64,000 nucleotides of DNA. It comes from Halobacteriales archaeon (GTDB taxonomy: Archaea; Halobacteriota; Halobacteria; Halorutilales; JAHENH01). Positions 1 to 8,333 of this stretch are shown piece by piece. Every line of letters starts with the position of its first letter. Position 1 is the stretch's first letter. Made by a program: the position numbers and the translations under genes. Below the pieces are notes generated by a model. The model made no database searches, was not told where the DNA came from, and saw only the letters and a program-made list of their open reading frames with translations. The stretch is from the NCBI GenBank assembly GCA_018609935.1, contig JAHENH010000069.1, positions 1 to 64,000 of the forward strand. Direction: 5' to 3'.

Positions 1-2
1 CT

Positions 3-947
3 ATGGGTAGTAGGAGGTCTGTACGGTGGTTTGAACCAGCAGAACCAGTAGAAGAATGGAAAATACAAACCATGTTGGAAGCCGCACTAGCATCTGCAAC
101 TGTGGGTAATTATAATGGGAATGGATGTGTTGTATTATATAGAGATAGAAACCCGGAAATTTGGGAGTATATATCAGACTGGAGCCAAATAACAACACAA
201 ACAGCACCAGTCGGATTCTTCTGGTACTACGACATGGCCTTCTACGACACACAAGGACAATCAATACACGACCTCCTACGAGTAGGTGCACTTGACAAGG
301 CTCATGGTTGGGATGAGGGTCGTGTTTTGAATATGTTTCCGTTGCCTCAGGTTGTTCCTGATTTTATTAATCATCGTATGGCTGCGGTTGATTGTGGTAA
401 GGCGTCGATGAGTGCGGCTATAGCGGGGCAAGCTCTTGGTGTCGAGACTTGTTTTACTGGTTTTGGTGGTGCTGCGCGTGAAGGTATAGAGGATGAACTG
501 GACTTACCTGATACTGCTAATCTTGTTTGGGGTATGCTTGCTGGCTATCCAGCAGAAAGCCCAGAAGCTGGAGGACAACGACCAAGAAGAAACTGGGATT
601 TATTATTCCATCAAGGAGAACATGGAAACCCATTCCCACGTAGTGAAAAAACAAAAGAACTACTAGAAGACGCACACCTAATACAGGAAAAAGCACCACT
701 CGAAGGACGCAGAAAAGAAATAAACCAACTAACAAAACGATTCGGACTAGGCGACCAACACCTAACAGACTGGAAACTAGAAGAATCCAAAATGGGAGGA
801 TACGACCAAATAGAAGACCCACCACTAGAACACGAAAACCTAGAAACAGTAAAACAAGAAGTCGAAGAACACCTATACCAAGTCACACCAACAGTCAAAA
901 GAGAAGAAGCAGACGAATACCTAGAAGAAAAAGAAGAACAAGAATAG
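3..947 (+). CDS. Nitroreductase-family flavoprotein with charged C-terminal extension (5' end at window edge)
   Basis: The first residues carry RRSVRWFEP, the N-terminal signature of FMN-dependent nitroreductases, followed by the family's Met/Ala-rich core and a GMLAGYPAESP stretch near residue 180 typical of the end of the fold. The family transfers hydride from NAD(P)H to diverse substrates; the substrate here cannot be read. The signature starts within four residues of the first ATG, and only two bases precede that ATG, so the true start may lie outside the window. Residues about 195-314 form a long hydrophilic, Lys/Glu-rich tail that ordinary nitroreductases lack. A T-rich tract after the stop is a plausible terminator. 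Confidence 0.72.
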   Translation: MGSRRSVRWFEPAEPVEEWKIQTMLEAALASATVGNYNGNGCVVLYRDRNPEIWEYISDWSQITTQTAPVGFFWYYDMAFYDTQGQSIHDLLRVGALDKAHGWDEGRVLNMFPLPQVVPDFINHRMAAVDCGKASMSAAIAGQALGVETCFTGFGGAAREGIEDELDLPDTANLVWGMLAGYPAESPEAGGQRPRRNWDLLFHQGEHGNPFPRSEKTKELLEDAHLIQEKAPLEGRRKEINQLTKRFGLGDQHLTDWKLEESKMGGYDQIEDPPLEHENLETVKQEVEEHLYQVTPTVKREEADEYLEEKEEQE

Positions 948-952
948 AAATT

Positions 953-1257
953 TGGGGGTTATTTTCTTCTATAGAGTATTTTTATTTTCTAATTAGGTTT
1001 TCTATATATCGGATAGAAGATGTAGGTCTTTTGAACTATTTTTTAGATTTACTTTCTTGTAGGGTATAAACCGCCTTCAACTAACAAGTTCAGAGTGCAA
1101 CAAGGGTTGTGATTATGTAGTAGGTTTATTTTTTAGGTTTCTATGAGGTATTGTATTAATTGTTTGTTTTAGGTAGGGAATGGTTGCGTTTTTGGTTTGG
1201 ATGGATATCAAAACCTCAAAGAGTTTTTCTATTGTTGTCTTATGTAGGATAAAAATT
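953..1257. other. Gene-free stretch between nitroreductase and PitA-like gene
   Basis: About 300 bases without a convincing gene. The first 45 bases are T-rich with runs such as TATTTTTATTTTC, suitable as an archaeal poly-T terminator for the upstream gene. A weak inverted pattern around 1069-1120 (CCGCCTTCAACTAAC) recalls IS605-type ends but is too degraded to call. An upstream in-frame start at 1180 would add 26 hydrophobic residues to the next protein; I regard that part as leader. Confidence 0.4.
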
Positions 1258-1857
1258 ATGAGTGGAGATAGTATAGATAATGGTGTTCGTAGTGAGCTTG
1301 AAGATCTTGGTATTTATGCTGGTAGTCCTCATAGGGAAGAAGTTTTTGCGTATGTTGTATATTCGAGTGCAGATGTGGATGATTTAGTGTCTGTGATTGA
1401 AGATCTTAGAAAGAAATTCAGTGAGTTTGAAGAGCATGAAAATACTTCTGTTTATACTTCTGATGGAGGGAATTGTGCTGTTGCTAGTATTTGGAGTTCA
1501 GAAGACATGATAGAGAAGGTTAGTAGTGATCTTTCAAGTATACCAAGTATTGTAGGTCGTCCTAAAAATGAGGAGGGTTTTGGTACAATGGGTATGTTTT
1601 ATAAGGTAAAGCCAGAATATAGACAGGAATTTCTAGATGCTTTTGATGATGTACTAGATGTACTTGATGGATGGGAAGGACATAAAGAGACAGTTTTATT
1701 TATAAACTATGAGGATGAAAATGATATGTTTATTTTTAGCCAGTGGAAATCAAAAGAACATGCTATGAAGTTTTTCAGAAGTGATACATTTAGTGAGACA
1801 GTCTCGTGGGGACGGGAAGTCTTAGATGGAAGACCACGACACGTCTTTCTCTCCTAA
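1258..1857 (+). CDS. PitA-type C-terminal domain protein (two ferredoxin-like / ABM-type folds)
   Basis: The 199-residue protein resembles the C-terminal part of haloarchaeal PitA, in which a chlorite-dismutase-like (Cld) haem domain is fused to an antibiotic-biosynthesis-monooxygenase (ABM) domain. The last 90 residues (GTMGMFYKVKPEYR, then ENDMFIFSQWKSKEHAM, then GREVLDGRPRHVFLS) match that ABM part as I recall it. The first half (VFAYVVYSSADVDDLV) looks like a second dimeric alpha-beta-barrel unit. The N-terminal Cld haem domain is absent. I chose ATG 1258 because AGGA lies about 8 bases upstream and the longer alternative adds an atypical hydrophobic stretch. Role unknown; haem or oxidative-stress handling is inference. 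Confidence 0.6.
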   Translation: MSGDSIDNGVRSELEDLGIYAGSPHREEVFAYVVYSSADVDDLVSVIEDLRKKFSEFEEHENTSVYTSDGGNCAVASIWSSEDMIEKVSSDLSSIPSIVGRPKNEEGFGTMGMFYKVKPEYRQEFLDAFDDVLDVLDGWEGHKETVLFINYEDENDMFIFSQWKSKEHAMKFFRSDTFSETVSWGREVLDGRPRHVFLS

Positions 1858-1998
1858 ACTAAAAATACTAGTAGAAAAAATACATATTTAAAACCCTATA
1901 GCTATAGTTACCAAAAAATACAGAACATATAAAGGTATAATTTTAATAAGTTTTTATATATAGTACAAAGTATTCATATGTTTAGGTGTGAAAGGTTG

Positions 1999-2769
1999 TT
2001 ATGATGGTTTTGTTGGTATGTTTTGATTTTTTAGTATGTTCATTAGTTCTTTTTTTGCTTTTTCTATTTTTTCTGTGTTATATTGGTTTTTTGTTTCTGC
2101 AACTATTGGTCGGAATATATATTCCTGTTTTTCATCAAGGGATGGCTCATATTGGAGGTTTATTTTTATTCCTGAACTATCTGTAACCCTAACCATCGGA
2201 AATATACGATTTTTTAGTCTTTCAATAGTTAATTTGAAGCTATCTTCTTCTACATGTCCTTTAAGGCCGAAATACTGTATTTTATATCCTTCACTTTTTA
2301 GATTTTCAGAGATATTATCAAGTAGTTCGGCTGTCTCATCAAATTCCTCTATATTTAAAGAAATTTGGTTAAGACCTATTTCTTGAAATCCTTCTTTACG
2401 AGTCTGCTTATATGTCTTTTCACCTGAAGTCTTTTCATATTTATCTGGTATATCTATATCTCCATCTGGCTCTATCCATACTGTGAGAACAATATCCTGG
2501 TTTCTTAGTTTGTTAGGTAAAGAATAAGGAGAATCACTGATTACCTCTATTTCTGCATCAAAAGAAATAGGAGATATACCACTCCGTTCTTTATATAGAT
2601 CTAGTTCAGAATAAATGAAGTCCTTAGCCTTATCTAGTCCATCTACTTCCACATCGAGGGGATTAACTACCATAATATTATTAAGATTTAAACTTTTATT
2701 TTTTTTCCCACCTATATATAAATACCAAATACATATAGACACAAACACACAGACACCAAATACACCCAA
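1999..2769 (-). CDS. Hypothetical protein with one N-terminal membrane segment
   Basis: I do not recognise this family. From a TTG start the protein has 256 residues and begins with a hydrophobic segment (residues 2-19, GVFGVCVFVSICIWYLYI) followed by lysines, suggesting a single-pass anchor or uncleaved signal. The rest is hydrophilic with alternating charge and beta-rich stretches. An internal ATG at 2673 would give a soluble 224-residue protein starting MVVNPLDVEV; neither start has a clear ribosome-binding site. It is isolated between the PitA-like gene and the long nucS leader, both on the opposite strand. Confidence 0.5.
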   Translation of the reverse strand: MGVFGVCVFVSICIWYLYIGGKKNKSLNLNNIMVVNPLDVEVDGLDKAKDFIYSELDLYKERSGISPISFDAEIEVISDSPYSLPNKLRNQDIVLTVWIEPDGDIDIPDKYEKTSGEKTYKQTRKEGFQEIGLNQISLNIEEFDETAELLDNISENLKSEGYKIQYFGLKGHVEEDSFKLTIERLKNRIFPMVRVTDSSGIKINLQYEPSLDEKQEYIFRPIVAETKNQYNTEKIEKAKKELMNILKNQNIPTKPS

Positions 2770-3278
2770 TATAAGCTATAAAGGTCACATCCAAAAACTA
2801 AAAAAACCAATATTAATTAACAAAGAATATTTCCTATATACAAACATATACTGAAACTCTATATTTTTTATTAGATCTAGAAAATTTACCTTTTTTATTT
2901 CCAGTGTTTTTACTGCAGGGATAGTTTTTCTTTAAGTATAGAGATGAACCATCCCTACCTAAAAGAGGGGGCCTCCCTGTTCAACGAGGGGACTTAGATG
3001 GACAAAACAATGTACATTGCCAGAGATTCTCACCCCCCAATGGGCTCTATTTCCGTCTGTCCCCGACATACCCAAAGTTTTCTTTTTGTTGTCTAACGAG
3101 CTTATGAAGCTTCGAATCAGACAAAATATATCAAGACTTCAAGGTTTAAAAACCCCTTTTATAAGGAATATCGATTTATCCTCTACCTAAAGAGAAGAAG
3201 GTTTTATTACCTCCCTTACAAACCAACAATTAGAATAAGACTTAATTGTTTTAGCAGTTCTGTGTATATGAGGTATTG
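2770..3278. other. Long intergenic region: GC-richer patch and candidate nucS leader
   Basis: No protein gene fits here. Positions about 2918-3110 are clearly richer in GC than the surrounding spacers. They contain possible stems: GGGAT (2918) with ATCCC (2951), CCCT (2975) with AGGG (2987) around a GTTCAAC-like loop, and a perfect 12-base palindrome CAATGTACATTG (3008-3019). Structured RNA or a decayed IS605-type end could explain this. A TTCGAATC at 3111 mimics a tRNA T-loop but has no supporting stem. The last 80 bases hold the element listed separately. Confidence 0.4.
3195..3240 (+). promoter_or_regulatory. Leader element copy A upstream of nucS
   Basis: This stretch includes CTCCCTTACAAACCAACAAT and precedes the nucS ATG by about 40 bases. 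It closely resembles a stretch before atpA (35697-35742) and more loosely one before dcd (41006-41053). All three lie at the downstream end of unusually long spacers and just before a start codon. It could be a structured RNA end, an operator or an extended promoter; function unknown. Confidence 0.4.
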
Positions 3279-4037
3279 ATGGATAAGTCTAAGATTGAGT
3301 CTATTTCTAATCCTACATCTGAAGAGTGTTTGTCTATAGTTAAAAAGGGTCTAAAGAAAAAATATACAGTAAATATTATAGGTTGTTGTGAAATCGACTA
3401 TGAAGGTAGAGCATCTAGCTATCTTGGTCTTGGCGATAGAGTAGTATTAATAAAACCTGACGGTACATTATTAGTTCATCAAGATAAAAATAGAAAACCA
3501 GTAAACTGGCAGCCTCCAGGTTCTAAATCAAATGCAAAAATACAACAGGATAAACTAGAGATAAACAGTAGAAGAACCTCACCTATAGAGACATTATCTA
3601 TACTGTTTGAAGATATATATCAAGCATCAATTATAGATCTCAGAGATAATGTCGAATTATCTCTTCAAAGACGTGAAGAAGAAATGCAGGAAAGAATAAT
3701 AAAAAATCCAGAACTAATCGAAAAAGACTTCAGAATAGTGGAAGAAGAAAGGAAAAACGAATATGGAAGAATAGATATATTCGGAAGAGACAAAGAAGGA
3801 AATCCTGTTATAGTTGAACTTAAAGGAAATAAGGCAGGACCAAAAGCAGTTGATCAACTACAAAGATATATAGAAAACTATAGAAAAAACGGATACACAA
3901 ATATAAGAGGGATATTAGTATCTCCTTCAACATCAAAATCAGCAAAGAACAGGATAAAAAACAAAGATATAGAACATATACAACTAAAACCTAAAACAAG
4001 CCTAACAGATAAAACAAAATCACTAGACGAATTCTAA
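3279..4037 (+). CDS. nucS: Mismatch/branched-DNA endonuclease NucS (EndoMS)
   Basis: The C-terminal half holds the RecB-like PD-(D/E)xK nuclease core: YGRIDIFGRDKEGN (catalytic Asp) followed by VIVELKGNKAGPKAVDQL (Glu-x-Lys), diagnostic of EndoMS/NucS. The N-terminal half (about residues 20-115) is the DNA-binding and dimerisation domain, with GRASSYLGLGDRVVLIKPDG and the VNWQPPG motif. At 252 residues it has the usual length. The enzyme makes double-strand cuts at mismatches in archaea and actinobacteria and replaces MutS/MutL in many of them. I chose ATG 3279 because GAGGT sits five bases upstream. It is monocistronic behind a long leader. Confidence 0.93.
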   Translation: MDKSKIESISNPTSEECLSIVKKGLKKKYTVNIIGCCEIDYEGRASSYLGLGDRVVLIKPDGTLLVHQDKNRKPVNWQPPGSKSNAKIQQDKLEINSRRTSPIETLSILFEDIYQASIIDLRDNVELSLQRREEEMQERIIKNPELIEKDFRIVEEERKNEYGRIDIFGRDKEGNPVIVELKGNKAGPKAVDQLQRYIENYRKNGYTNIRGILVSPSTSKSAKNRIKNKDIEHIQLKPKTSLTDKTKSLDEF

Positions 4038-4083
4038 AATTTATATTAATTATATATTTTTTATATCTATTACCTATTTTTTG

Positions 4084-4512
4084 TTATTTTATCCGTGTTG
4101 TTAGAACCGGTATATCTGATTTTCGTATTATTTTATCTGTTACACTTCCTAACAAAAACCTATCAAGACCTGATCTTCCGTGGGTCCCCATAACTATCAG
4201 GTCGATATCGTTTTCGTCTGTGTATTCTAGTATTTTTTCATGAGGCGTCCCATATAGAATCTCTGTTTCTGTATCTATGTCCTTTTGTCTGCATCTTTCT
4301 TCTATTTTTTGTAGAGCGTTTTCTCCCTCTTCTATTATAGCATCTTCTATTAAGGATATATCACCTTCTAGCGCAGCAACATAGTCTCGTAGATCGACAA
4401 CAAAGATTGAATGTATTTCCGCATTTGCCCAGTCTGCAAGTTCAATACCATGATCTATAGCTTTTTGAACACCTTCGCTCCCATCTGTTGGAATCAAAAT
4501 ATTATCATACAT
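4084..4512 (-). CDS. Universal stress protein, UspA family
   Basis: A 142-residue single-domain Usp. It starts MYDNILIPTDGSEGVQKA, the first beta strand and Asp of the fold, and ends with the ATP-binding signature GTHGRSGLDRFLLGSVT (G-x2-G-x9-G-S/T), so it is expected to be the nucleotide-binding type. Such proteins are cytosolic dimers tied to stress responses; the specific role is unknown. It converges with nucS across a T/A-rich gap likely to contain terminators for both. A second UspA gene lies at 59945-60352. Confidence 0.9.
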   Translation of the reverse strand: MYDNILIPTDGSEGVQKAIDHGIELADWANAEIHSIFVVDLRDYVAALEGDISLIEDAIIEEGENALQKIEERCRQKDIDTETEILYGTPHEKILEYTDENDIDLIVMGTHGRSGLDRFLLGSVTDKIIRKSDIPVLTTRIK

Positions 4513-4580
4513 AAAAAGATAATATGGTATGAAAAGTTAAAAAGTTCTTAGTATAAAGAGATATTCTTTGATATTAGACA

Positions 4581-5183
4581 GTGCCAAACCACGAACAACA
4601 TAAAAAAGGAGCTCACAGAATAGGTATACTTCTATCAGTAGTTATTGGAATAGTAATTTGGATGGAAACAAAAAATCTCATGTATATCTTTTTAGGAATA
4701 ACAATAGGATATATAACTACACGTATTGGTGGGCATCTACCAGATATCGATATAAAAACTTCTATTATCCGTAGATATACAGAATCCATAATACAAACAT
4801 CGATAGTTATTGGAACAATAGGGCTTTCAATAATCTATATCGAATCAATAAACCGGATAACACAACAATTTATAGACTTGATAGACATCCAGATCTCCAC
4901 CACACTAACATCAATAATAGCGATTTTAGTATTTTTGGGATTGATTGTTAGGTATATACCAACAGTTATACAGGAGTTAATGCCTAGACACCGAGGTATA
5001 CTACATAGCTTTCCTTTCTGGATTCTATTGATAGCTACTATATTGATATCTATCTATATAGCATTAGACTCTATTGGGTTTCCAAAACCAGCTTTAAACA
5101 TAATAGTAACATCTGGATTTATAGGGACGACTATAGGTGTTGCCACACATCTAGGTATGGACAAAGAACTGTTATCTCTTTGA
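4581..5183 (+). CDS. DUF457/YdjM-like membrane-bound metal-dependent hydrolase
   Basis: A 200-residue membrane protein with four to five hydrophobic segments. Polar motifs fit the YdjM/DUF457 family: GGHLPDID after the second segment, RHRGILHSFPF in the middle and THLGMD near the end, supplying His/Asp residues typical of this predicted metal-dependent hydrolase family. The start is GTG at 4581. The stop codon overlaps a sequence resembling an IS605-type end, so the extreme C-terminus may have been reshaped by an insertion. The substrate is unknown. Confidence 0.7.
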   Translation: MPNHEQHKKGAHRIGILLSVVIGIVIWMETKNLMYIFLGITIGYITTRIGGHLPDIDIKTSIIRRYTESIIQTSIVIGTIGLSIIYIESINRITQQFIDLIDIQISTTLTSIIAILVFLGLIVRYIPTVIQELMPRHRGILHSFPFWILLIATILISIYIALDSIGFPKPALNIIVTSGFIGTTIGVATHLGMDKELLSL

Positions 5184-5217
5184 CATCCTCCTCACACTGA
5201 CGCATGGGGTTTCCCTC
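5181..5217 (+). mobile_element. Orphan IS200/IS605-type end remnant
   Basis: TGACATCCTCCTCACACTGA followed by CGCATGGGGTTTCCCTC matches, by eye, the terminal hairpin of archaeal IS605/IS1341 elements (TTGACATCCTCC...GGGG.TTTCC). No transposase or tnpB lies on either side. It abuts the stop codon of the DUF457-like gene. Confidence 0.5.
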
Positions 5218-5351
5218 GGAAATCTTGATAATACACAAAATAATATTTTTGCATCCTAAAGCTAAAGATACAGAGCTTTACTATATGACTGGGATGTGTC
5301 CAAAAAAATCTTTTACTAAACCTAAAACGTTTGTGATGTATAGGTGTCTCT

Positions 5352-6239
5352 ATGGATGTTTTAATTTTAGGTGGTAGTGGCTTTATAGGTTCAAATCTTG
5401 CTGAAAAACTAAATAATAGAGACCATGATGTTACTATTCTTTCTAGAAATCCAGAAAAAGCAGATATATCCAATGATATAGATACTGTTTCTGGAGATGT
5501 AACTGATTATGAAAGTATTGAGGAAAGTTTCCAAGACAAAGATATTGCAGTAAACTTGGTTGCTCTATCACCTCTTTTTATACCAAAAGGAGGGAACAAA
5601 ATGCATGAGAAAGTACACGTTGAAGGTACAAGAAATATAGTTGTAGCCTCACAGAAACATAACATACAAAAACTTATACAGATGAGTGCACTTGGAGCGG
5701 ACCCAAACGGTGATACAGAATATATACAGGCTAAAGGCGAGGGAGAAAAGATAGTTCATAGCTCAGACATCGATTTTACTATATTTAGACCCTCTATAGT
5801 GTTCGGAAAAGGCGATGAATTTGTAAAATTTACAAAAAAACTTACAACACCATATATAACAGGTCTTCCAAGTGGGGGAAAAACTAAGTTTCAACCAATC
5901 TGGGTTGGAGACTTAACCCCAGCAATAGCAGACTCAATAGAACAAGAAAAACACACAGGAAAAACATACGAAATCGGAGGGCCTGAAATATTGACTCTAG
6001 CACAGGTAGCAAAACAAATCTATAAATCAGAAGGAAAAACCCTAACCATAATACCAATACCTATGGTTTTAGCAGGTATAGGGCTAAAAATAGGAGAAAA
6101 AATACCGGGATTCCCAATGGGAACAGACCAATACAGATCACTAAAATTCGACAACACAGTCAAAGAAAACGATATAAAAAAATTTGATATAAAAGAAAAA
6201 GATCTCAAAAAATTCTCTGAATATATAAAAACCAAATAA
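5352..6239 (+). CDS. NAD(P)-dependent SDR/epimerase, NDUFA9-like
   Basis: A 295-residue atypical short-chain dehydrogenase with an N-terminal Rossmann motif GGSGFIGSNL (GxxGxxG) and the order GDVTDYESI, then VNLVA, then MSALGAD, then YIQAKGEGEK. The YxxxK pair is kept as Y-I-Q-A-K. RPSIVFGKGDEF and the DLTPAIADS segment match the atypical SDR group that includes complex I subunit NDUFA9 and many archaeal sugar-epimerase-like proteins. The exact substrate cannot be read. It appears monocistronic. Confidence 0.8.
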   Translation: MDVLILGGSGFIGSNLAEKLNNRDHDVTILSRNPEKADISNDIDTVSGDVTDYESIEESFQDKDIAVNLVALSPLFIPKGGNKMHEKVHVEGTRNIVVASQKHNIQKLIQMSALGADPNGDTEYIQAKGEGEKIVHSSDIDFTIFRPSIVFGKGDEFVKFTKKLTTPYITGLPSGGKTKFQPIWVGDLTPAIADSIEQEKHTGKTYEIGGPEILTLAQVAKQIYKSEGKTLTIIPIPMVLAGIGLKIGEKIPGFPMGTDQYRSLKFDNTVKENDIKKFDIKEKDLKKFSEYIKTK

Positions 6240-6300
6240 TCAAAGATATACTAAACTGGATATTAGAGTTTATCCACCAGATAAGAACACACTATATATT

Positions 6301-7101
6301 TTATTCTTTTTTGTGTGGGTCAAATACGTGTTTTTCTTCAGGGAACCTATCTTTTTGGATGTCTTCTATGTAGTTTTTTGTTGATTGTTTTATCTCTTTT
6401 TCTAGATTTGTATATTGTTTTACAAATTTAGGTGTGGAATCTGAAAGCCCTAATAGGTCATCTATAACTAGAACTTGACCATCTACATATCTTCCAGCAC
6501 CGATACCTATTGTTGGTATATCTAGTTTTTCTGTTATTTCTTTAGCAATCACTTCAGGTATCGACTCTAACACCAGAGAAAATACACCAGATTCTTCCAG
6601 TTCTAGAGCTGTTTCTATTAGTTCTTCTTTTTTCTCTCTTCCTTGTACCTTATATCCACCCATTACATGTACACTCTGTGGTGTAAGCCCTGTATGGCCC
6701 ATGACAGGTATACCAAGCTCTACTAGACGTTCTATTATGTCTAGGGTTATTTCACCCTCTATTGGGGTTTCTAGTTTTACTGCTTGTGCATTTGCCTCTT
6801 TTAAATATCTTCCAGCATTCTTTACTGACTCCTCTATAGAGCTGCCAAAAGACAAAAATGGCATATCCCCAACAACCAAAGCATTACTGGTAGACCTAGA
6901 AACAGCAGCTGTATGAGACAATGATTCTTCAAGAGTTACAGGCAATGTAGTGCTATAGCCAAGACGAGTATTACCAACACTATCCCCAACCAACAATATA
7001 TCAACACCAGACTCATCTAATATACTAGCTATAGAGGCATTATAAGCAGTCAACATAGCAATACTTCCCTTTTCCCTAATATCACTTATAGTAGCACGCA
7101 T
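6301..7101 (-). CDS. panB: 3-methyl-2-oxobutanoate hydroxymethyltransferase (ketopantoate hydroxymethyltransferase)
   Basis: PanB adds a hydroxymethyl group from methylene-tetrahydrofolate or -pterin to 2-oxoisovalerate to make ketopantoate, the first committed CoA step. The 266-residue protein has the full set of motifs: MLTAYNASIASILDESGVD, LVGDSVGNTRLGY (metal-binding Asp), VKLETP, MGHTGLTPQS and the substrate-loop segment IGIGAGRYVDGQVLV. ATG start at 7101. Its pathway partner, pantoate kinase, is in this window at 39775-40590, but no ketopantoate reductase or phosphopantothenate synthetase is nearby. Confidence 0.95.
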   Translation of the reverse strand: MRATISDIREKGSIAMLTAYNASIASILDESGVDILLVGDSVGNTRLGYSTTLPVTLEESLSHTAAVSRSTSNALVVGDMPFLSFGSSIEESVKNAGRYLKEANAQAVKLETPIEGEITLDIIERLVELGIPVMGHTGLTPQSVHVMGGYKVQGREKKEELIETALELEESGVFSLVLESIPEVIAKEITEKLDIPTIGIGAGRYVDGQVLVIDDLLGLSDSTPKFVKQYTNLEKEIKQSTKNYIEDIQKDRFPEEKHVFDPHKKE

Positions 7102-7320
7102 ACAGATATATCCTCATAAATATCTATAACCTCTATCTAGTTAAGCAATACTACTAACCAATTGAAGAATAACGCTAATATAACAGTAAAAAAGAAAATT
7201 GGTCCTTCAAGAAAGTATATAGATATATGTTTTTTGTGGTTTAGATCTGTTTTTTATTAAGGTTTGAGGTGTGGGTGTTAATGACGGTGTTTTATGTCGT
7301 TTGTCTCTTAATTTCAGTAA

Positions 7321-8199
7321 ATGATAGAGGTGAGAGCTCCGGCTACTAGTGCGAATCTTGGAAGTGGGTTTGATGTGTTTGGTGTCGCTCTCGATAAGCC
7401 GGTTGATATTGTGCGTGTAGAAAAGTCGGATAAACTGTCTATTGAGGTTAATGGATTCGGTTCTGATTTTATTCCAGAGGATCCAGATAAAAATACTGCA
7501 GGTATTGTAGCAAAAGAGATGGGTGCTAATGTTAGAATAACTATAGATAAAGGTATAAGGCCTAGTAGTGGACTTGGATCTAGTGCTGCTTCTGCTGCGG
7601 GAGCTGCTGTTGGAATAAATGAAGCTCTTTCTTTAGATATGTCTATGGATGAACTAATAGATATATCGTCTATGGGAGAGAAAGCCGTTAGTGGGACACA
7701 ACATAAAGATAATGTCGCTCCCTGTATTGCAGGGGGTTTCACTATTGTTAGTGATTCTGTAGTTTCCTTGCCAGCAGAGTTTCACTGTGTTGTTGTATTA
7801 CCTGAATTTCCAGTAAGTACAAATAAGGCAAGGGATGTATTACCTAGTTCAGTCTCTCTAAGACAAAGAAGTGAAACTGTAGCAAATGCAGCAAAAGTTG
7901 TAGCAGGAATACTTAGAGATGATATAGACCTACTATCTAGTGGTATGAAAGATAAAATAATAGAACAAGCGAGATCTCCACTAATAAAGGGATATAGTAT
8001 AGTGAAACAAAAAGCACTAGATGCTGGAGCTAAAGCTATAACAATAAGTGGTGGAGGGCCAGCACTTATGGCAGTATGTACAAAAAATAAAAAAGAAGAC
8101 GTCGCAAAAGCACTAATAGATGGATTCAGCCAGTTTAATATAGATTCAAGAGCATACCAAGTAAGAATCGGAGAAGGAACACAGATAATATCAAGATAA
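7321..8199 (+). CDS. thrB: Homoserine kinase
   Basis: A 292-residue GHMP kinase. The N-terminus VRAPATSANLGSGFDVFGVA is the classical homoserine kinase substrate motif, followed by the ATP-binding loop PSSGLGSSAASAAGAAVG (residues about 81-98) and the C-terminal GHMP motif ITISGGGPALMAV. ThrB phosphorylates homoserine in threonine synthesis. It stands alone; no thrC or homoserine dehydrogenase is adjacent. A T-rich tract at about 8226-8262 may terminate it. Confidence 0.95.
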   Translation: MIEVRAPATSANLGSGFDVFGVALDKPVDIVRVEKSDKLSIEVNGFGSDFIPEDPDKNTAGIVAKEMGANVRITIDKGIRPSSGLGSSAASAAGAAVGINEALSLDMSMDELIDISSMGEKAVSGTQHKDNVAPCIAGGFTIVSDSVVSLPAEFHCVVVLPEFPVSTNKARDVLPSSVSLRQRSETVANAAKVVAGILRDDIDLLSSGMKDKIIEQARSPLIKGYSIVKQKALDAGAKAITISGGGPALMAVCTKNKKEDVAKALIDGFSQFNIDSRAYQVRIGEGTQIISR

Positions 8200-8333
8200 A
8201 CACAAAAAATATTATCCTTTATTCTTTATATCCCTCTATTTTTTGTTGACTTTATTTTTTAGGTTCTTGATTACAAATAAATAGGAGTTGGATCCAGAAA
8301 GTATGTTATATCCTAGATCTCAAGGTATAGATG

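Noticed and set aside
3050..3125. Possible tRNA with TTCGAATC T-loop and GTCTG/CAGAC acceptor ends
   Set aside because: The stem flanking the T-loop does not pair, no anticodon arm fits, and the AAGCTT hairpin occupies the same bases.
2918..3240. RNase P RNA or SRP RNA gene
   Set aside because: None of the conserved core sequences of either RNA (such as the GGAAAGTC-like or GGAAGG-like motifs) were found on either strand.
5385..5400. GGTTCAAATC resembling a tRNA T-arm
   Set aside because: It lies inside the coding sequence of the SDR gene (GSNLAEK) and has no other tRNA parts.
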